A DNA stretch of 64,000 bases from the NCBI GenBank assembly GCA_900540275.1, contig UQFO01000001.1:310001-374000 (forward strand), written 5' to 3'. Made by a program: the position numbers and the translations under genes. This DNA comes from an uncultured Oscillospiraceae bacterium. GTDB taxonomy: Bacteria; Bacillota; Clostridia; Oscillospirales; Acutalibacteraceae. Shown here one piece after another: positions 26,683 through 35,229 of the stretch (position 1 is its first letter; every line of letters starts with the position of its first letter). The notes under the pieces are model-generated. The model worked only from the letters and a program-made list of their open reading frames with translations. It made no database searches and had not been told where the DNA came from.

Positions 26683-27387
26683 TTAAAGAACCGGGCTTAA
26701 ATCTTTTTTTAATCGGTCGATGATTTTCTTTTCGAGCCTCGATATGTAGGATTGTGAAATGCCAAGCAAATCCGCGACCTCCTTTTGTGTGTGCTCCTTG
26801 TTTCCGCTTAATCCAAAGCGCAGCTCCATGATTTTTTTCTCCCGCTGCCCGAGCTTTGATACCGCGTCGAGCAGCAGGTTGCATTCTGCCTCCTGCTCGA
26901 TGTTGCGGTTGACGATATCGCTGTCGCTCCCGAGTACGTCGCTTAATAAAAGCTCGTTTCCGTCCCAGTCTATATTGAGAGGCTCATCGATTGAAATCTC
27001 GTTTTTCAGCTGGGAGCTTTTGCGAAGGAACATCAAAATTTCGTTTTCGATGCAGCGTGAAGCATATGTCGCCAGCTTGATATTGCGCGCGGGGCAGAAG
27101 GTGTTGACCGCCTTGATTAGCCCGATTGTCCCAATCGAAATCAAATCCTCCACGCCGGCGCCGCTCGTTTCGAATTTTTTTGCAATGTAAACGACAAGGC
27201 GCAGGTTATGCGTAATGAGCGGCTCGCGCGCGTTTTTTTTACCCGCGGAAATATTTGCCATTACAATTTGCTCTTCTTCCGCCGTCAAAGGCGGCGGAAG
27301 CGTCTGGGAGCCGTTGATATAAAATACCTCGTCGGTAAAACCAAGCATCCGCCTGATTTTGTAAAATAGTTTTTTGAATAGATTCAT
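26683..27387 (-). CDS. sigE: Sporulation sigma factor sigma-E
   Basis: A 234-residue pro-sigma factor of the mother-cell sporulation programme. The first roughly 28 residues (MNLFKKLFYKIRRMLG) resemble the amphipathic pro-sequence removed by SpoIIGA. Region 2 (NLRLVVYIAKKFETSG, DLISIGTIGLIKA, FCPARNIKLATYASRCIENE) and the region 4 helix-turn-helix (TQKEVADLLGISQSYISRLEKKI) are strong. ATG 27387 follows GGGGGAA. It lies 19 nt after spoIIGA. The sigG gene that often follows in Clostridia is absent. Confidence 0.96.
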   Translation of the reverse strand: MNLFKKLFYKIRRMLGFTDEVFYINGSQTLPPPLTAEEEQIVMANISAGKKNAREPLITHNLRLVVYIAKKFETSGAGVEDLISIGTIGLIKAVNTFCPARNIKLATYASRCIENEILMFLRKSSQLKNEISIDEPLNIDWDGNELLLSDVLGSDSDIVNRNIEQEAECNLLLDAVSKLGQREKKIMELRFGLSGNKEHTQKEVADLLGISQSYISRLEKKIIDRLKKDLSPVL

Positions 27388-27406
27388 AGCAATTCCCCCA
27401 AAAGCT

Positions 27407-28282
27407 TTAATCGATGCACTGCGTATTGATAATTGCACGGCATTCGCCGCTCAAGCGTTCCCTTTCGCATACGGCTATGTATATTTCACGCATACAGAGC
27501 GTGTCGTCTATAAAAACCTGCTTCGGCTTGAATGCGGGCAGTATCCCTTCCCCGCCGATTGACTGGAACGGCACGAACCGGACGCCCGATGACGAGGGAT
27601 AAGCGCCTTCGCTTCCAGCCGCGCATTTTACTAAAAAATATTCTTTGATGGATTCGGGTACAATATCTTTTATGGTATTGAAATCCACGACGATAACAGG
27701 GCTTTGCGAAAAAGGCTCAACGAGGCTGCTGCCCGTGTCGAGTTTTCCAAAAAATTCGGCGCGCCGCCCGTTTTCTGCGGCAAGCCTGACCCTGCAAATT
27801 ACCTTTTGCGGAGCTTCGCGGCCGGACAGCCGGCTAACAAGGCGCAGGACCAGATAGCAAATGAGCGTGGAGACAATCAGCACAAGCGGCGAAAGATTGA
27901 AATACACGGCGCCGTTGTTGATAACCATGCCCTTCGGCGTAAAGGCAAACCACAGCGCAATCATCGCGCCGCCGAAGCAGAAGCTGATAAGCAGGAACGC
28001 CGCGAAATTTTTTAAAAAGACCTTAAACGGCTGTCGTCCAAACGTCAAAAAAACCGTTCCGGCGGCAACGAGCATTTTTATGCCAAAATTCAGCACGCTG
28101 TGCAGCGGCGGCAATAATATAATAAGGGAGCATAACGCTCCAAACGCGGCTCCCAGAACAATCCGTCGTCGTTTTGGTGAAAGCTTTGTGAATTTCGAGG
28201 CCGCAAGCAGTATAAAATAATTGATAAACAGATTCAGGCACAGCAAAATATCTAAATAAACCGTCTGCTTGATACCGCTCAC
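27407..28282 (-). CDS. spoIIGA: Sigma-E processing peptidase SpoIIGA
   Basis: A 291-residue polytopic membrane aspartyl protease that cleaves pro-sigma-E. Five or so hydrophobic segments occupy residues about 5-150, followed by a cytosolic domain with the catalytic Asp in KLDTGSSLVEP. The chosen GTG start at 28282, behind AGGAAAGG, gives an N-terminus (VSGIKQTVYLDILLCLN) like the M-x-x-YLD start of known SpoIIGA. Upstream ATGs at 28321 and 28357 have no ribosome site. It is the first gene of the spoIIGA-sigE pair. Confidence 0.92.
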   Translation of the reverse strand: MSGIKQTVYLDILLCLNLFINYFILLAASKFTKLSPKRRRIVLGAAFGALCSLIILLPPLHSVLNFGIKMLVAAGTVFLTFGRQPFKVFLKNFAAFLLISFCFGGAMIALWFAFTPKGMVINNGAVYFNLSPLVLIVSTLICYLVLRLVSRLSGREAPQKVICRVRLAAENGRRAEFFGKLDTGSSLVEPFSQSPVIVVDFNTIKDIVPESIKEYFLVKCAAGSEGAYPSSSGVRFVPFQSIGGEGILPAFKPKQVFIDDTLCMREIYIAVCERERLSGECRAIINTQCID

Positions 28283-28384
28283 ATCCTTTCCTGTAGCCGG
28301 TGCAAAGCTATTATTGCACATAGTTTTCAGATTTATTGTCACAATCTGTTTTCCCATAAAGAAAAAAGAAGGGAGTTTTTTTCA

Positions 28385-28474
28385 TTGGCGGTCGGAATTG
28401 TAATCGGCTTCGTAATCGGCAGCATGACGGGTGTATGCGTCATGTGCTTATTCCAAATCAACAGAAAACATTGA
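28385..28474 (+). CDS. DUF3789-type small membrane protein
   Basis: A 29-codon ORF starting at TTG 28385 behind GAAGGGAG. The product is almost entirely one transmembrane helix (VGIVIGFVIGSMTGVCVMCL) with a short basic tail QINRKH, the usual form of DUF3789 microproteins. These are common in Clostridia, often near mobile or sporulation genes, and have no known function. It is divergent from spoIIGA. Confidence 0.6.
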   Translation: MAVGIVIGFVIGSMTGVCVMCLFQINRKH

Positions 28475-28569
28475 TTCAAATTTAAGGATTTTAAAACACA
28501 ACAAACAGCGTTTCCTTTTATTTTTTATGAAAAAAGAATAAAAAACAGCCTTTTATTGTGTGAAAAGCA

Positions 28570-28597
28570 TTGACGAGCAGACGCAATCTGGTATAAA
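28570..28597 (+). promoter_or_regulatory. Sigma-A type promoter of the V-ATPase operon
   Basis: TTGACG (28570-28575) and TATAAA (28592-28597) with 16 nt between, 35 nt before the first ATPase gene. Confidence 0.7.
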
Positions 28598-28631
28598 ATA
28601 GCAATATACATTTTTTCTGGTGGTGATTCAA

Positions 28632-28940
28632 ATGGCACTTGAAACGGTCAACCAGGTCAAGGAAGCGGAACAAAGGGCCCAGCAGGCCGAACAGGATGCG
28701 CGCCAAAAGGCGCAGCAGATTCTCGACAGGGCAAACAAAGACGCTGAACAGGCCGTCCTTAAAATGGAACAGGAAGCGCATGCCCGTGCACAGCAGCGCA
28801 TCAGGCAGGCTCAGGAGCAGGCTGACAGCATGCTCAAGGACGCGCGGGAGCAGGCGCAAAAAGAAACGGCGGCGCTTGAAGCGGCGGCAATGAAAAAACA
28901 GTCCGCGGCAATCGAAAAAATTATCGGGCGGATTATCTGA
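28632..28940 (+). CDS. V-type ATPase peripheral stalk subunit (H/G type)
   Basis: A 102-residue, almost wholly helical protein rich in Glu, Gln, Ala and Lys (QQAEQDARQKAQQILDRA), giving a long coiled coil. This is the short stator subunit that pairs with subunit E to hold the V1 head. It is identified by length, composition and position as first gene of the operon. ATG 28632 follows GGTGGTGA. Confidence 0.85.
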   Translation: MALETVNQVKEAEQRAQQAEQDARQKAQQILDRANKDAEQAVLKMEQEAHARAQQRIRQAQEQADSMLKDAREQAQKETAALEAAAMKKQSAAIEKIIGRII

Positions 28941-28992
28941 ACGCTTTCAGTCTATACCGCCTGTCAAGCGTTTAAAAACGGAGGTGCTGTAA

Positions 28993-31002
28993 ATGGCTGT
29001 ACTTGAAATGCAGCGAATCAATATCTACGCATTAAAAAAGCACCGGAAGGCAATTTTAGAGGCGCTCCAGCGCAAGGGAGCAGTGGAAATCGAAAACCTA
29101 AAGCTTGAACACAGCGTCTTTTCCAAGGAAGAAACCGCACAGAAGCAGGCGGTCTTTATGAAAAGCTCCGCCTCAGCGGGACAAGCCTATGCGGTTTTAC
29201 AGGAATATTTTCCGGAGAAAAAATCTCCTCTTTCCATGTTCGAGGGAAGGAGCCCGCTTTCCGTTGAGGACTATTACGCTTTTGTAGATGACGCCCAGGA
29301 AATCATGCGTGTCGCTTTTGAAGTCAATTCCCTGCGTAAGGAGGTTGCGGACAACAAAGCGGAAATTATCCGCCTGGAATCCCAAATCGAGGCGCTCGAG
29401 CCATGGGAAAGCTTTAATCTTTCGATGCGCTTTCCGGGTACAAAGACGACCGCCGCCTTCATCGGCGTACTTCCGGAATTTTGGACATACGAAGCCGTCA
29501 TGGAGCACCTGGCACAGGAATCGCCGGAAACGGACGCGCTTTCGCTTGAAATCGTGAGCGCTACAGACTATCAGACCTGTATTTTCCTGCTGTGCAGGAA
29601 GCAGGATGAAGAGAAGGTAGGCGCAGCCCTTCGGTCCATTGGCTATGCAAAGCCGCCGGTTGCTTCCAAATTCACGCCGTCAGAGCGTATCGCGGAGCTT
29701 GAAGGAAGAATCGAAGAAGCGGAGCGTGCAATCGACAAGGCGGAGCTTATGATTCAAAGCTTCCGCGGCATGAAAAACGCGTTTCGTTTTATGGAGGATT
29801 ATTACGTCATGCGCGCCGAAAAATACGGCGTAATCGAAAAGCTCGAAAACTCAAAGCATGTGTTCATCCTCACCGGCTATATCGTAAAAAAACGCGGGCA
29901 GGCCCTCGCTTCTGAGCTGGAACAAAAATACGGCGCCGCGGTTGAGCTGGAAGCGCCGTCGGCACAGGAACAGCCGCCCGTCGTTTTAAAGAACAATAAA
30001 TTTGCCCGTCCGGTCGAGAGCGTGCTTGAAACGTACAGCCTGCCCGGCAGGGGCGAGGTGGACCCCACTTCGCTGATGTCGGTTTTCTATTATATCTTTT
30101 TTGGTATGATGTTCTCAGACGCGGGTTACGGCCTCGTCCTTGCGCTCGGCTGCGCGTTTGTCCTGAAAAAGTTCAAAAACATGGAGCAGGGGCTGAAAAA
30201 GAGCGTCCAGATGTTTTTGGGCTGCGGCATCTCCACCATGTTTTGGGGCATCCTTTTCGGCAGCTATTTCGGCGACGCGGTCACGGTCATCGGCAAAACG
30301 TTTTTTAACGCCGATGTTGCAATTCCGCCGGTATGGTTCAATCCCGTAGAGGGCACCAATTCCATGACGCTTTTGATGGTCGCCTTTCTGCTCGGCATCA
30401 TCCACCTGTTTATCGGCCTTGGCATCAAGGGCTATATGGATATCAAAAACGGCAGGCCGCTCGATGCTGTTTACGATGTATTGAGCTGGTACCTGCTTGT
30501 GGGCGGAGGTATTTTGGCCCTGCTTTCGATGGACATGCTCAAGTCCTTAACCGGATTTGTGCTCCCGCCCGTTTTTCTGACAATCGGCGGCGTGTGCGCG
30601 GCTGTCGGCGCGGTCATTATCCTGCTCTTTGAGGGGCGCGGCTCCAAACCGGTCAAACGGCTGCTCAAGGGCGCGTACGGCCTTTACGGCGTGACCAGCT
30701 ATTTGAGCGATATCCTTTCCTATTCAAGGCTTCTGGCCTTAGGACTTGCGACCGGCGTTATCGCGCAGGTGTTCAATCAAATCGCTTCCATGTTCGGCGG
30801 CGGTGTCGGCGTGATTCCGTTCATCGTCGTGTTCATTATCGGCCATACGCTCAACATCGGCATCAACGCCCTGGGCGCGTACGTCCATACGAACCGTTTG
30901 TCGTTCGTTGAGTTCTTCGGTAAGTTCTATGAGGGCGGCGGAGTGAAATTCACCCCCTTCCAGATAAACACCAAGCACTACAAAATCAAGGAGGAAAATT
31001 AA
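28993..31002 (+). CDS. V-type ATPase subunit I
   Basis: A 669-residue membrane subunit forming the stator half-channel for ions. Residues 1-350 are a cytosolic coiled-coil arm; residues about 370-640 contain about eight membrane helices, including the LSYSRLLALGLATGVIAQVFN stretch whose Arg faces the rotor glutamate. It begins behind CGGAGGTGCTGTAA. The K subunit starts 2 nt after its stop. Size is typical. Confidence 0.96.
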   Translation: MAVLEMQRINIYALKKHRKAILEALQRKGAVEIENLKLEHSVFSKEETAQKQAVFMKSSASAGQAYAVLQEYFPEKKSPLSMFEGRSPLSVEDYYAFVDDAQEIMRVAFEVNSLRKEVADNKAEIIRLESQIEALEPWESFNLSMRFPGTKTTAAFIGVLPEFWTYEAVMEHLAQESPETDALSLEIVSATDYQTCIFLLCRKQDEEKVGAALRSIGYAKPPVASKFTPSERIAELEGRIEEAERAIDKAELMIQSFRGMKNAFRFMEDYYVMRAEKYGVIEKLENSKHVFILTGYIVKKRGQALASELEQKYGAAVELEAPSAQEQPPVVLKNNKFARPVESVLETYSLPGRGEVDPTSLMSVFYYIFFGMMFSDAGYGLVLALGCAFVLKKFKNMEQGLKKSVQMFLGCGISTMFWGILFGSYFGDAVTVIGKTFFNADVAIPPVWFNPVEGTNSMTLLMVAFLLGIIHLFIGLGIKGYMDIKNGRPLDAVYDVLSWYLLVGGGILALLSMDMLKSLTGFVLPPVFLTIGGVCAAVGAVIILLFEGRGSKPVKRLLKGAYGLYGVTSYLSDILSYSRLLALGLATGVIAQVFNQIASMFGGGVGVIPFIVVFIIGHTLNIGINALGAYVHTNRLSFVEFFGKFYEGGGVKFTPFQINTKHYKIKEEN

Positions 31003-31004
31003 CC

Positions 31005-31487
31005 ATGGATAACTTTGGAATTGTTTTTGCATTAATCGGGGCGGCGCTTGCCACCTTTTTGGCCGGCACGGGCTCAGCTATCGGCGTAGGAAAAGCCGGC
31101 GTCGCGGCTGCGGGCGTTCTGACGGAAGACCCGTCCAAATACGGCAAGGTACTTATCCTCCAGCTTTTGCCCGCTACACAGGGCATTTACGGGCTGCTGG
31201 TCGCGTTCCTTGTCCTTGCCAATACAGGCATCCTCGGCGGCGACCCAAACATTTCTGTTACAAAAGGGCTTCTCTACTTTGCTGCATGCCTGCCGATTGC
31301 GTTTGCGGGCCTGTTTTCCGCCATCCACCAGGGCAAATGCTCGGTCGCGAGTATCGGCACCGTTTCCAAAAAGCCTGACCAGTTCGGCAAGGCGCTGCTT
31401 CTGCCTGCTATGGTCGAGACATACGCCATCCTCGCACTGCTCGTTTCCATGCTTGCAATCTTCAATATTCCAAACCTGCCCTTTTAA
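31005..31487 (+). CDS. V-type ATPase rotor subunit K
   Basis: A 160-residue double-hairpin proteolipid with four membrane helices. The ion-carrying Glu138 lies in PAMVETYAILA. Thr58-Gln59 (PATQGIYG) and Gln109 (AIHQGK) correspond to the residues that bind sodium in Enterococcus hirae NtpK, and the first hairpin has Gln instead of a second carboxylate. A Na+-coupled rotor is therefore likely. The ribosome site is AAGGAGGAAAATTAACC. Confidence 0.96.
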   Translation: MDNFGIVFALIGAALATFLAGTGSAIGVGKAGVAAAGVLTEDPSKYGKVLILQLLPATQGIYGLLVAFLVLANTGILGGDPNISVTKGLLYFAACLPIAFAGLFSAIHQGKCSVASIGTVSKKPDQFGKALLLPAMVETYAILALLVSMLAIFNIPNLPF

Positions 31488-31525
31488 TCCCGCATGAAAA
31501 ATAACCTGGACGGGAGCATTGCCAT

Positions 31526-32110
31526 ATGAATGGATTAGATAAGATTTTAGACGAGATTAAAATGGAATCCGACGAGGTTTCCGCATCGATTATAAAGGAA
31601 GCGCAGGATAAAGCCTCCGAAATCGCGCGGCAAGCGCGGCAGAAGGGGGAGGAAGCCGTAAAGCGCATCGACGGTGATACAAAGCAGAAGTGTGACGATA
31701 TCCTTGCAAGGGGGCGGTCGGCTTCGGAGCTTTATAAAAGGAAGGAAGCGCTCAAGGCAAAGCAGGACATAATCTCCAGGGTACTGCTCGACGCAAAGAC
31801 TACCCTGCTCAATTTGCCTGAGGACAAGTATTTTGAGCGTATCCTCCAAATGGTTGAAAAACACGCGCTTGAAGAGGAGGGCGAAATCGCCTTCAGCGAA
31901 AGGGACAAAAAGCGCCTGCCGAAGCTCTTTGAGGCAAAGCTGAAGCTTGCGTCAAAAAACAAGCTGAAGCTCGCGCAGCAGCCGGCGCGCATCGACGGCG
32001 GTTTTCTCCTGCTGTACGGCGGCATAGAGGAAAACTGCTCGTTTGAAGCACTGTTTTCCGATATGCACGAGCAGCTCCAGGACGAAGTGCGTACGCTGCT
32101 GTTTCCTTAA
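31526..32110 (+). CDS. V-type ATPase subunit E
   Basis: A 194-residue peripheral-stalk subunit: an N-terminal helical half (DEIKMESDEVSASIIKEAQDK) that pairs with the H/G subunit, and a C-terminal globular half that contacts the A3B3 head (FLLLYGGIEENCSFEALF). It sits in canonical position between K and C, behind GACGGGAGC. Its length fits bacterial E subunits. Confidence 0.93.
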   Translation: MNGLDKILDEIKMESDEVSASIIKEAQDKASEIARQARQKGEEAVKRIDGDTKQKCDDILARGRSASELYKRKEALKAKQDIISRVLLDAKTTLLNLPEDKYFERILQMVEKHALEEEGEIAFSERDKKRLPKLFEAKLKLASKNKLKLAQQPARIDGGFLLLYGGIEENCSFEALFSDMHEQLQDEVRTLLFP

Positions 32111-32131
32111 GAAAGGGGGCTTTACCGCCTT

Positions 32132-33100
32132 ATGTCGGAAGAATACACCTACGCGGTCGCGCGTATCAGGGCAAAGGAAATGAAGCTCCTTACTAAGAGC
32201 GACTTGAACGCCCTTTTGTCCGCCAGGGACTATGACGAATGCATGCGCCTGCTTTATGACCACGGCTGGGGAGAGGAAGGAAAGACGCTTTCCGCGCCCG
32301 CTCTTTTAAAAGCCGAGCAGGAAAAGACATGGTCGCTCATGCGCGAGCTTGTGGACGATATGAGCGTTTTTAACGTGTTCCTTATCCCAAACGATTTTCA
32401 CAATTTAAAGGTTTCCATCAAGGCAGTCACACGCGACGCAAACCCCGCGGGCATGTTTATAGAGAACGGGACAGTTCCGGCCCAGACGGTATATGAGGCC
32501 GTAACAAAACGGGATTACACGGACCTTCCCGAGTATCTGCGCGGACCGGCTGGCGAAGCGCTCACAGCGCTTTTGCAGACGGGCGATGGTCAGCTTTGCG
32601 ACGTCATACTCGACAAGGCGTCGCTTGAAACGGTGCATAGGCTCGGGCAGGAATCGGACAACGAGGTAATCCGGCTTTACAGCGAGCTGACGGTTGCCTC
32701 CGCCGATATCAAAACGGCGGTGCGCTGCGTCAAAACAGGAAAGACGGCGGAATTTATCAAAAAGAGCCTTGCTTCCTGCTCGTCGCTCAACGTAAACCTG
32801 CTCGCGTCAGCGGCGGCAAAATCGCTTGAGGATATTTACGGTTATTTACAGTTTACCGATTACGCGGGCGCGGTTGACGCGCTGAAAACGTCTCCAACCG
32901 CCTTTGAAAAATGGTGCGACGATTTGCTGACCGATAAAATCAAACCGCAGAAATGGGAGCCGTTTTCCATCGGGCCGCTCGCGGCGTATATCATCGCGCG
33001 CGACAATGAAATTAAGGCCGTGCGCCTGATTCTTTCAGCAAAATTAAACGCGCTCGATTCGGAAGCAATCAAGGAAAGGCTGAGGGATATGTATGTATAG
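32132..33100 (+). CDS. V-type ATPase subunit C (AC39/d type)
   Basis: A 322-residue helical funnel protein connecting the central shaft to the K ring. EYTYAVARIRAKEMKLL at the start and PFSIGPLAAYIIARDNEIKAVRLIL near the end are family landmarks. AAGAAAGGGGG precedes its start. It overlaps subunit F by 8 nt, implying coupled translation. Confidence 0.95.
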   Translation: MSEEYTYAVARIRAKEMKLLTKSDLNALLSARDYDECMRLLYDHGWGEEGKTLSAPALLKAEQEKTWSLMRELVDDMSVFNVFLIPNDFHNLKVSIKAVTRDANPAGMFIENGTVPAQTVYEAVTKRDYTDLPEYLRGPAGEALTALLQTGDGQLCDVILDKASLETVHRLGQESDNEVIRLYSELTVASADIKTAVRCVKTGKTAEFIKKSLASCSSLNVNLLASAAAKSLEDIYGYLQFTDYAGAVDALKTSPTAFEKWCDDLLTDKIKPQKWEPFSIGPLAAYIIARDNEIKAVRLILSAKLNALDSEAIKERLRDMYV

Positions 33101-33410
33101 GATTGCAGTAATCGGCGACCGCGACAGCATCTATGGCTTTGCGGCGCTCGGACTCGATATCTATCCGGTCGAATACGGGCAGGACGCATCTGAACAGCTC
33201 AAAACGCTCTGTAACGGCGAATACGCCGTGATTTATATTACAGAAGCGCTGTTAAAGGATTACGACAAGGAGCTTTTGCGTTACCGCGAACAGCAGGTAC
33301 CGGCCATCATCCCGATTCCGGGCATCACGGGAAACAACGGCATGGGGATTGCGGCCGTCAGGCAATTTGTCGAAAAAGCCGTCGGGTCGGATATTATATT
33401 CAACGATTGA
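33093..33410 (+). CDS. V-type ATPase subunit F
   Basis: A 105-residue Rossmann-like shaft subunit that associates with D and modulates rotation. IAVIGDRDSIYGFAALG and YAVIYITEAL are typical. It starts inside the end of subunit C and is followed by subunit A after a short gap. Confidence 0.95.
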   Translation: MYRIAVIGDRDSIYGFAALGLDIYPVEYGQDASEQLKTLCNGEYAVIYITEALLKDYDKELLRYREQQVPAIIPIPGITGNNGMGIAAVRQFVEKAVGSDIIFND

Positions 33411-33456
33411 TTTTTAAAATATAGAAGAAAACCCATCGAAGGGAATGAATGCTACA

Positions 33457-35229
33457 ATGAGCACAGGAATCATCAAAAAGGTAGCCGGGCCGCTCGTTAT
33501 CGCTGAGGGGATGCGCGACGCGAACATGTTCGACGTTGTGCGTGTAAGCGGACAGCGCCTCATCGGCGAGATTATCGAGATGCACGGCGACCGGGCTTCC
33601 ATACAGGTATATGAGGAAACGTCCGGCTTAGGCCCCGGAGAGCCTGTTGAATCGACCGGAGCGCCGTTGAGCGTGGAGCTTGGCCCCGGGCTTATCGGCA
33701 GTATTTACGACGGCATCCAGCGCCCGCTTGACGACATCATGAAGCTGAGCGGCAACAGCCTGCACAGGGGCGTAGAGGTCCCGTCGCTCAAGCGCGACAG
33801 GAAATGGAGGTTTGTCCCAACGGCTAAAGCCGGCGACAAGCTTTCCGCGGGTGACGCGATTGGAACCGTTGAGGAAACAAAGGTCGTCACCCAGAAAATT
33901 TTAGTGCCGCCAAAGGTTTCCGGCATACTCAAATCAATTAAAGAGGGCGAATATACTGTCGACGAGCCTGTTGCGGTCGTCACCACGCCGCAGGGTACCG
34001 ACGTAGAAATCACGCTCATGCAGAAATGGCCGGTCCGTGTTGGACGCCCCTATAAAAGAAAGCTGTCCCCCGAAATGCCGCTTGTCACAGGCCAGCGTGT
34101 TATCGATACGCTGTTCCCCATAGCGAAGGGCGGCGTCGCCGCTGTTCCGGGTCCGTTCGGAAGCGGAAAGACCGTCGTGCAGCACCAGCTTGCAAAATGG
34201 TCGGAGGCGGATATCGTCGTCTATATCGGCTGCGGGGAGCGCGGCAACGAAATGACCGACGTACTAAACGAATTCCCGGAGCTTATCGACCCGAAAACGG
34301 GCTATTCCCTGATGGAGCGCACCGTGCTCATTGCGAACACGTCGGATATGCCGGTTGCGGCACGTGAAGCGTCTATTTATACAGGCATCACCATTGCGGA
34401 ATATTTCCGCGACATGGGCTTTTCCGTCGCGCTGATGGCTGATTCCACCTCCCGCTGGGCAGAGGCTTTGCGCGAAATGTCAGGCCGTCTTGAGGAAATG
34501 CCCGGCGAGGAAGGCTACCCCGCGTACCTCGGCAGCCGCCTTGCCCAGTTCTATGAAAGGGCGGGCCGCGTCATTACGCTTGGTTCTAAGGATGAACAGG
34601 GCGCGTTGTCCGTTATCGGTGCTGTGTCGCCTCCGGGCGGTGATATATCCGAGCCGGTTTCGCAGGCGACGCTGCGTATCGTCAAGGTGTTCTGGGGACT
34701 CGATTCCGACCTTGCCTACAAGCGCCATTTCCCGGCAATCAACTGGCTCAAGAGCTATTCGCTCTATCTCGATACCATGGCGCAGTGGTTTAACGACACA
34801 GTCGCACCCGACTGGATGGAATGCCGCCACAGCCTGATGCGCCTGCTCCAGGAGGAGGCGGAGCTGGACGAAATCGTCAAGCTCGTCGGTATGGACGCGC
34901 TTTCCGCGCCAGACCGCCTGAAGCTGGAGGCCGCGCGCTCTATCCGTGAGGATTTTCTCCATCAGGACGCGTTCCACGAGGTAGACACCTATACGCCGCT
35001 CGATAAGCAGCATATGATGATGCTCTTGGTGCTTGCGTATTACGACAAAGCGGCCGCGGCGCTCGATAAGGGCGCGACGGTCGACAGCCTGGTTAAGCTT
35101 CCGGTAAGGGAACGGCTCGGGCGGTTTAAATATATCCCGGGCGACCAGACGAAGAAGGAATTCGGCGAGCTGCTTGACCAGCTCGACCGTGAAATAGGAA
35201 AAGCAATCGATGAAGGAGGCGACCTCTGA
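33457..35229 (+). CDS. V-type ATPase catalytic subunit A
   Basis: A 590-residue catalytic subunit that hydrolyses or makes ATP. The P-loop GPFGSGKT, the non-homologous bulge region and DSTSRWAEALREMSGRLEEMPGEEGYP are present. MSTGIIKKVAGPLVIAEGM at ATG 33457 matches usual A-subunit N-termini. The ATG four codons earlier (33445) lies too close to AAGGG. The stop overlaps the B start (TGATG). Confidence 0.97.
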   Translation: MSTGIIKKVAGPLVIAEGMRDANMFDVVRVSGQRLIGEIIEMHGDRASIQVYEETSGLGPGEPVESTGAPLSVELGPGLIGSIYDGIQRPLDDIMKLSGNSLHRGVEVPSLKRDRKWRFVPTAKAGDKLSAGDAIGTVEETKVVTQKILVPPKVSGILKSIKEGEYTVDEPVAVVTTPQGTDVEITLMQKWPVRVGRPYKRKLSPEMPLVTGQRVIDTLFPIAKGGVAAVPGPFGSGKTVVQHQLAKWSEADIVVYIGCGERGNEMTDVLNEFPELIDPKTGYSLMERTVLIANTSDMPVAAREASIYTGITIAEYFRDMGFSVALMADSTSRWAEALREMSGRLEEMPGEEGYPAYLGSRLAQFYERAGRVITLGSKDEQGALSVIGAVSPPGGDISEPVSQATLRIVKVFWGLDSDLAYKRHFPAINWLKSYSLYLDTMAQWFNDTVAPDWMECRHSLMRLLQEEAELDEIVKLVGMDALSAPDRLKLEAARSIREDFLHQDAFHEVDTYTPLDKQHMMMLLVLAYYDKAAAALDKGATVDSLVKLPVRERLGRFKYIPGDQTKKEFGELLDQLDREIGKAIDEGGDL

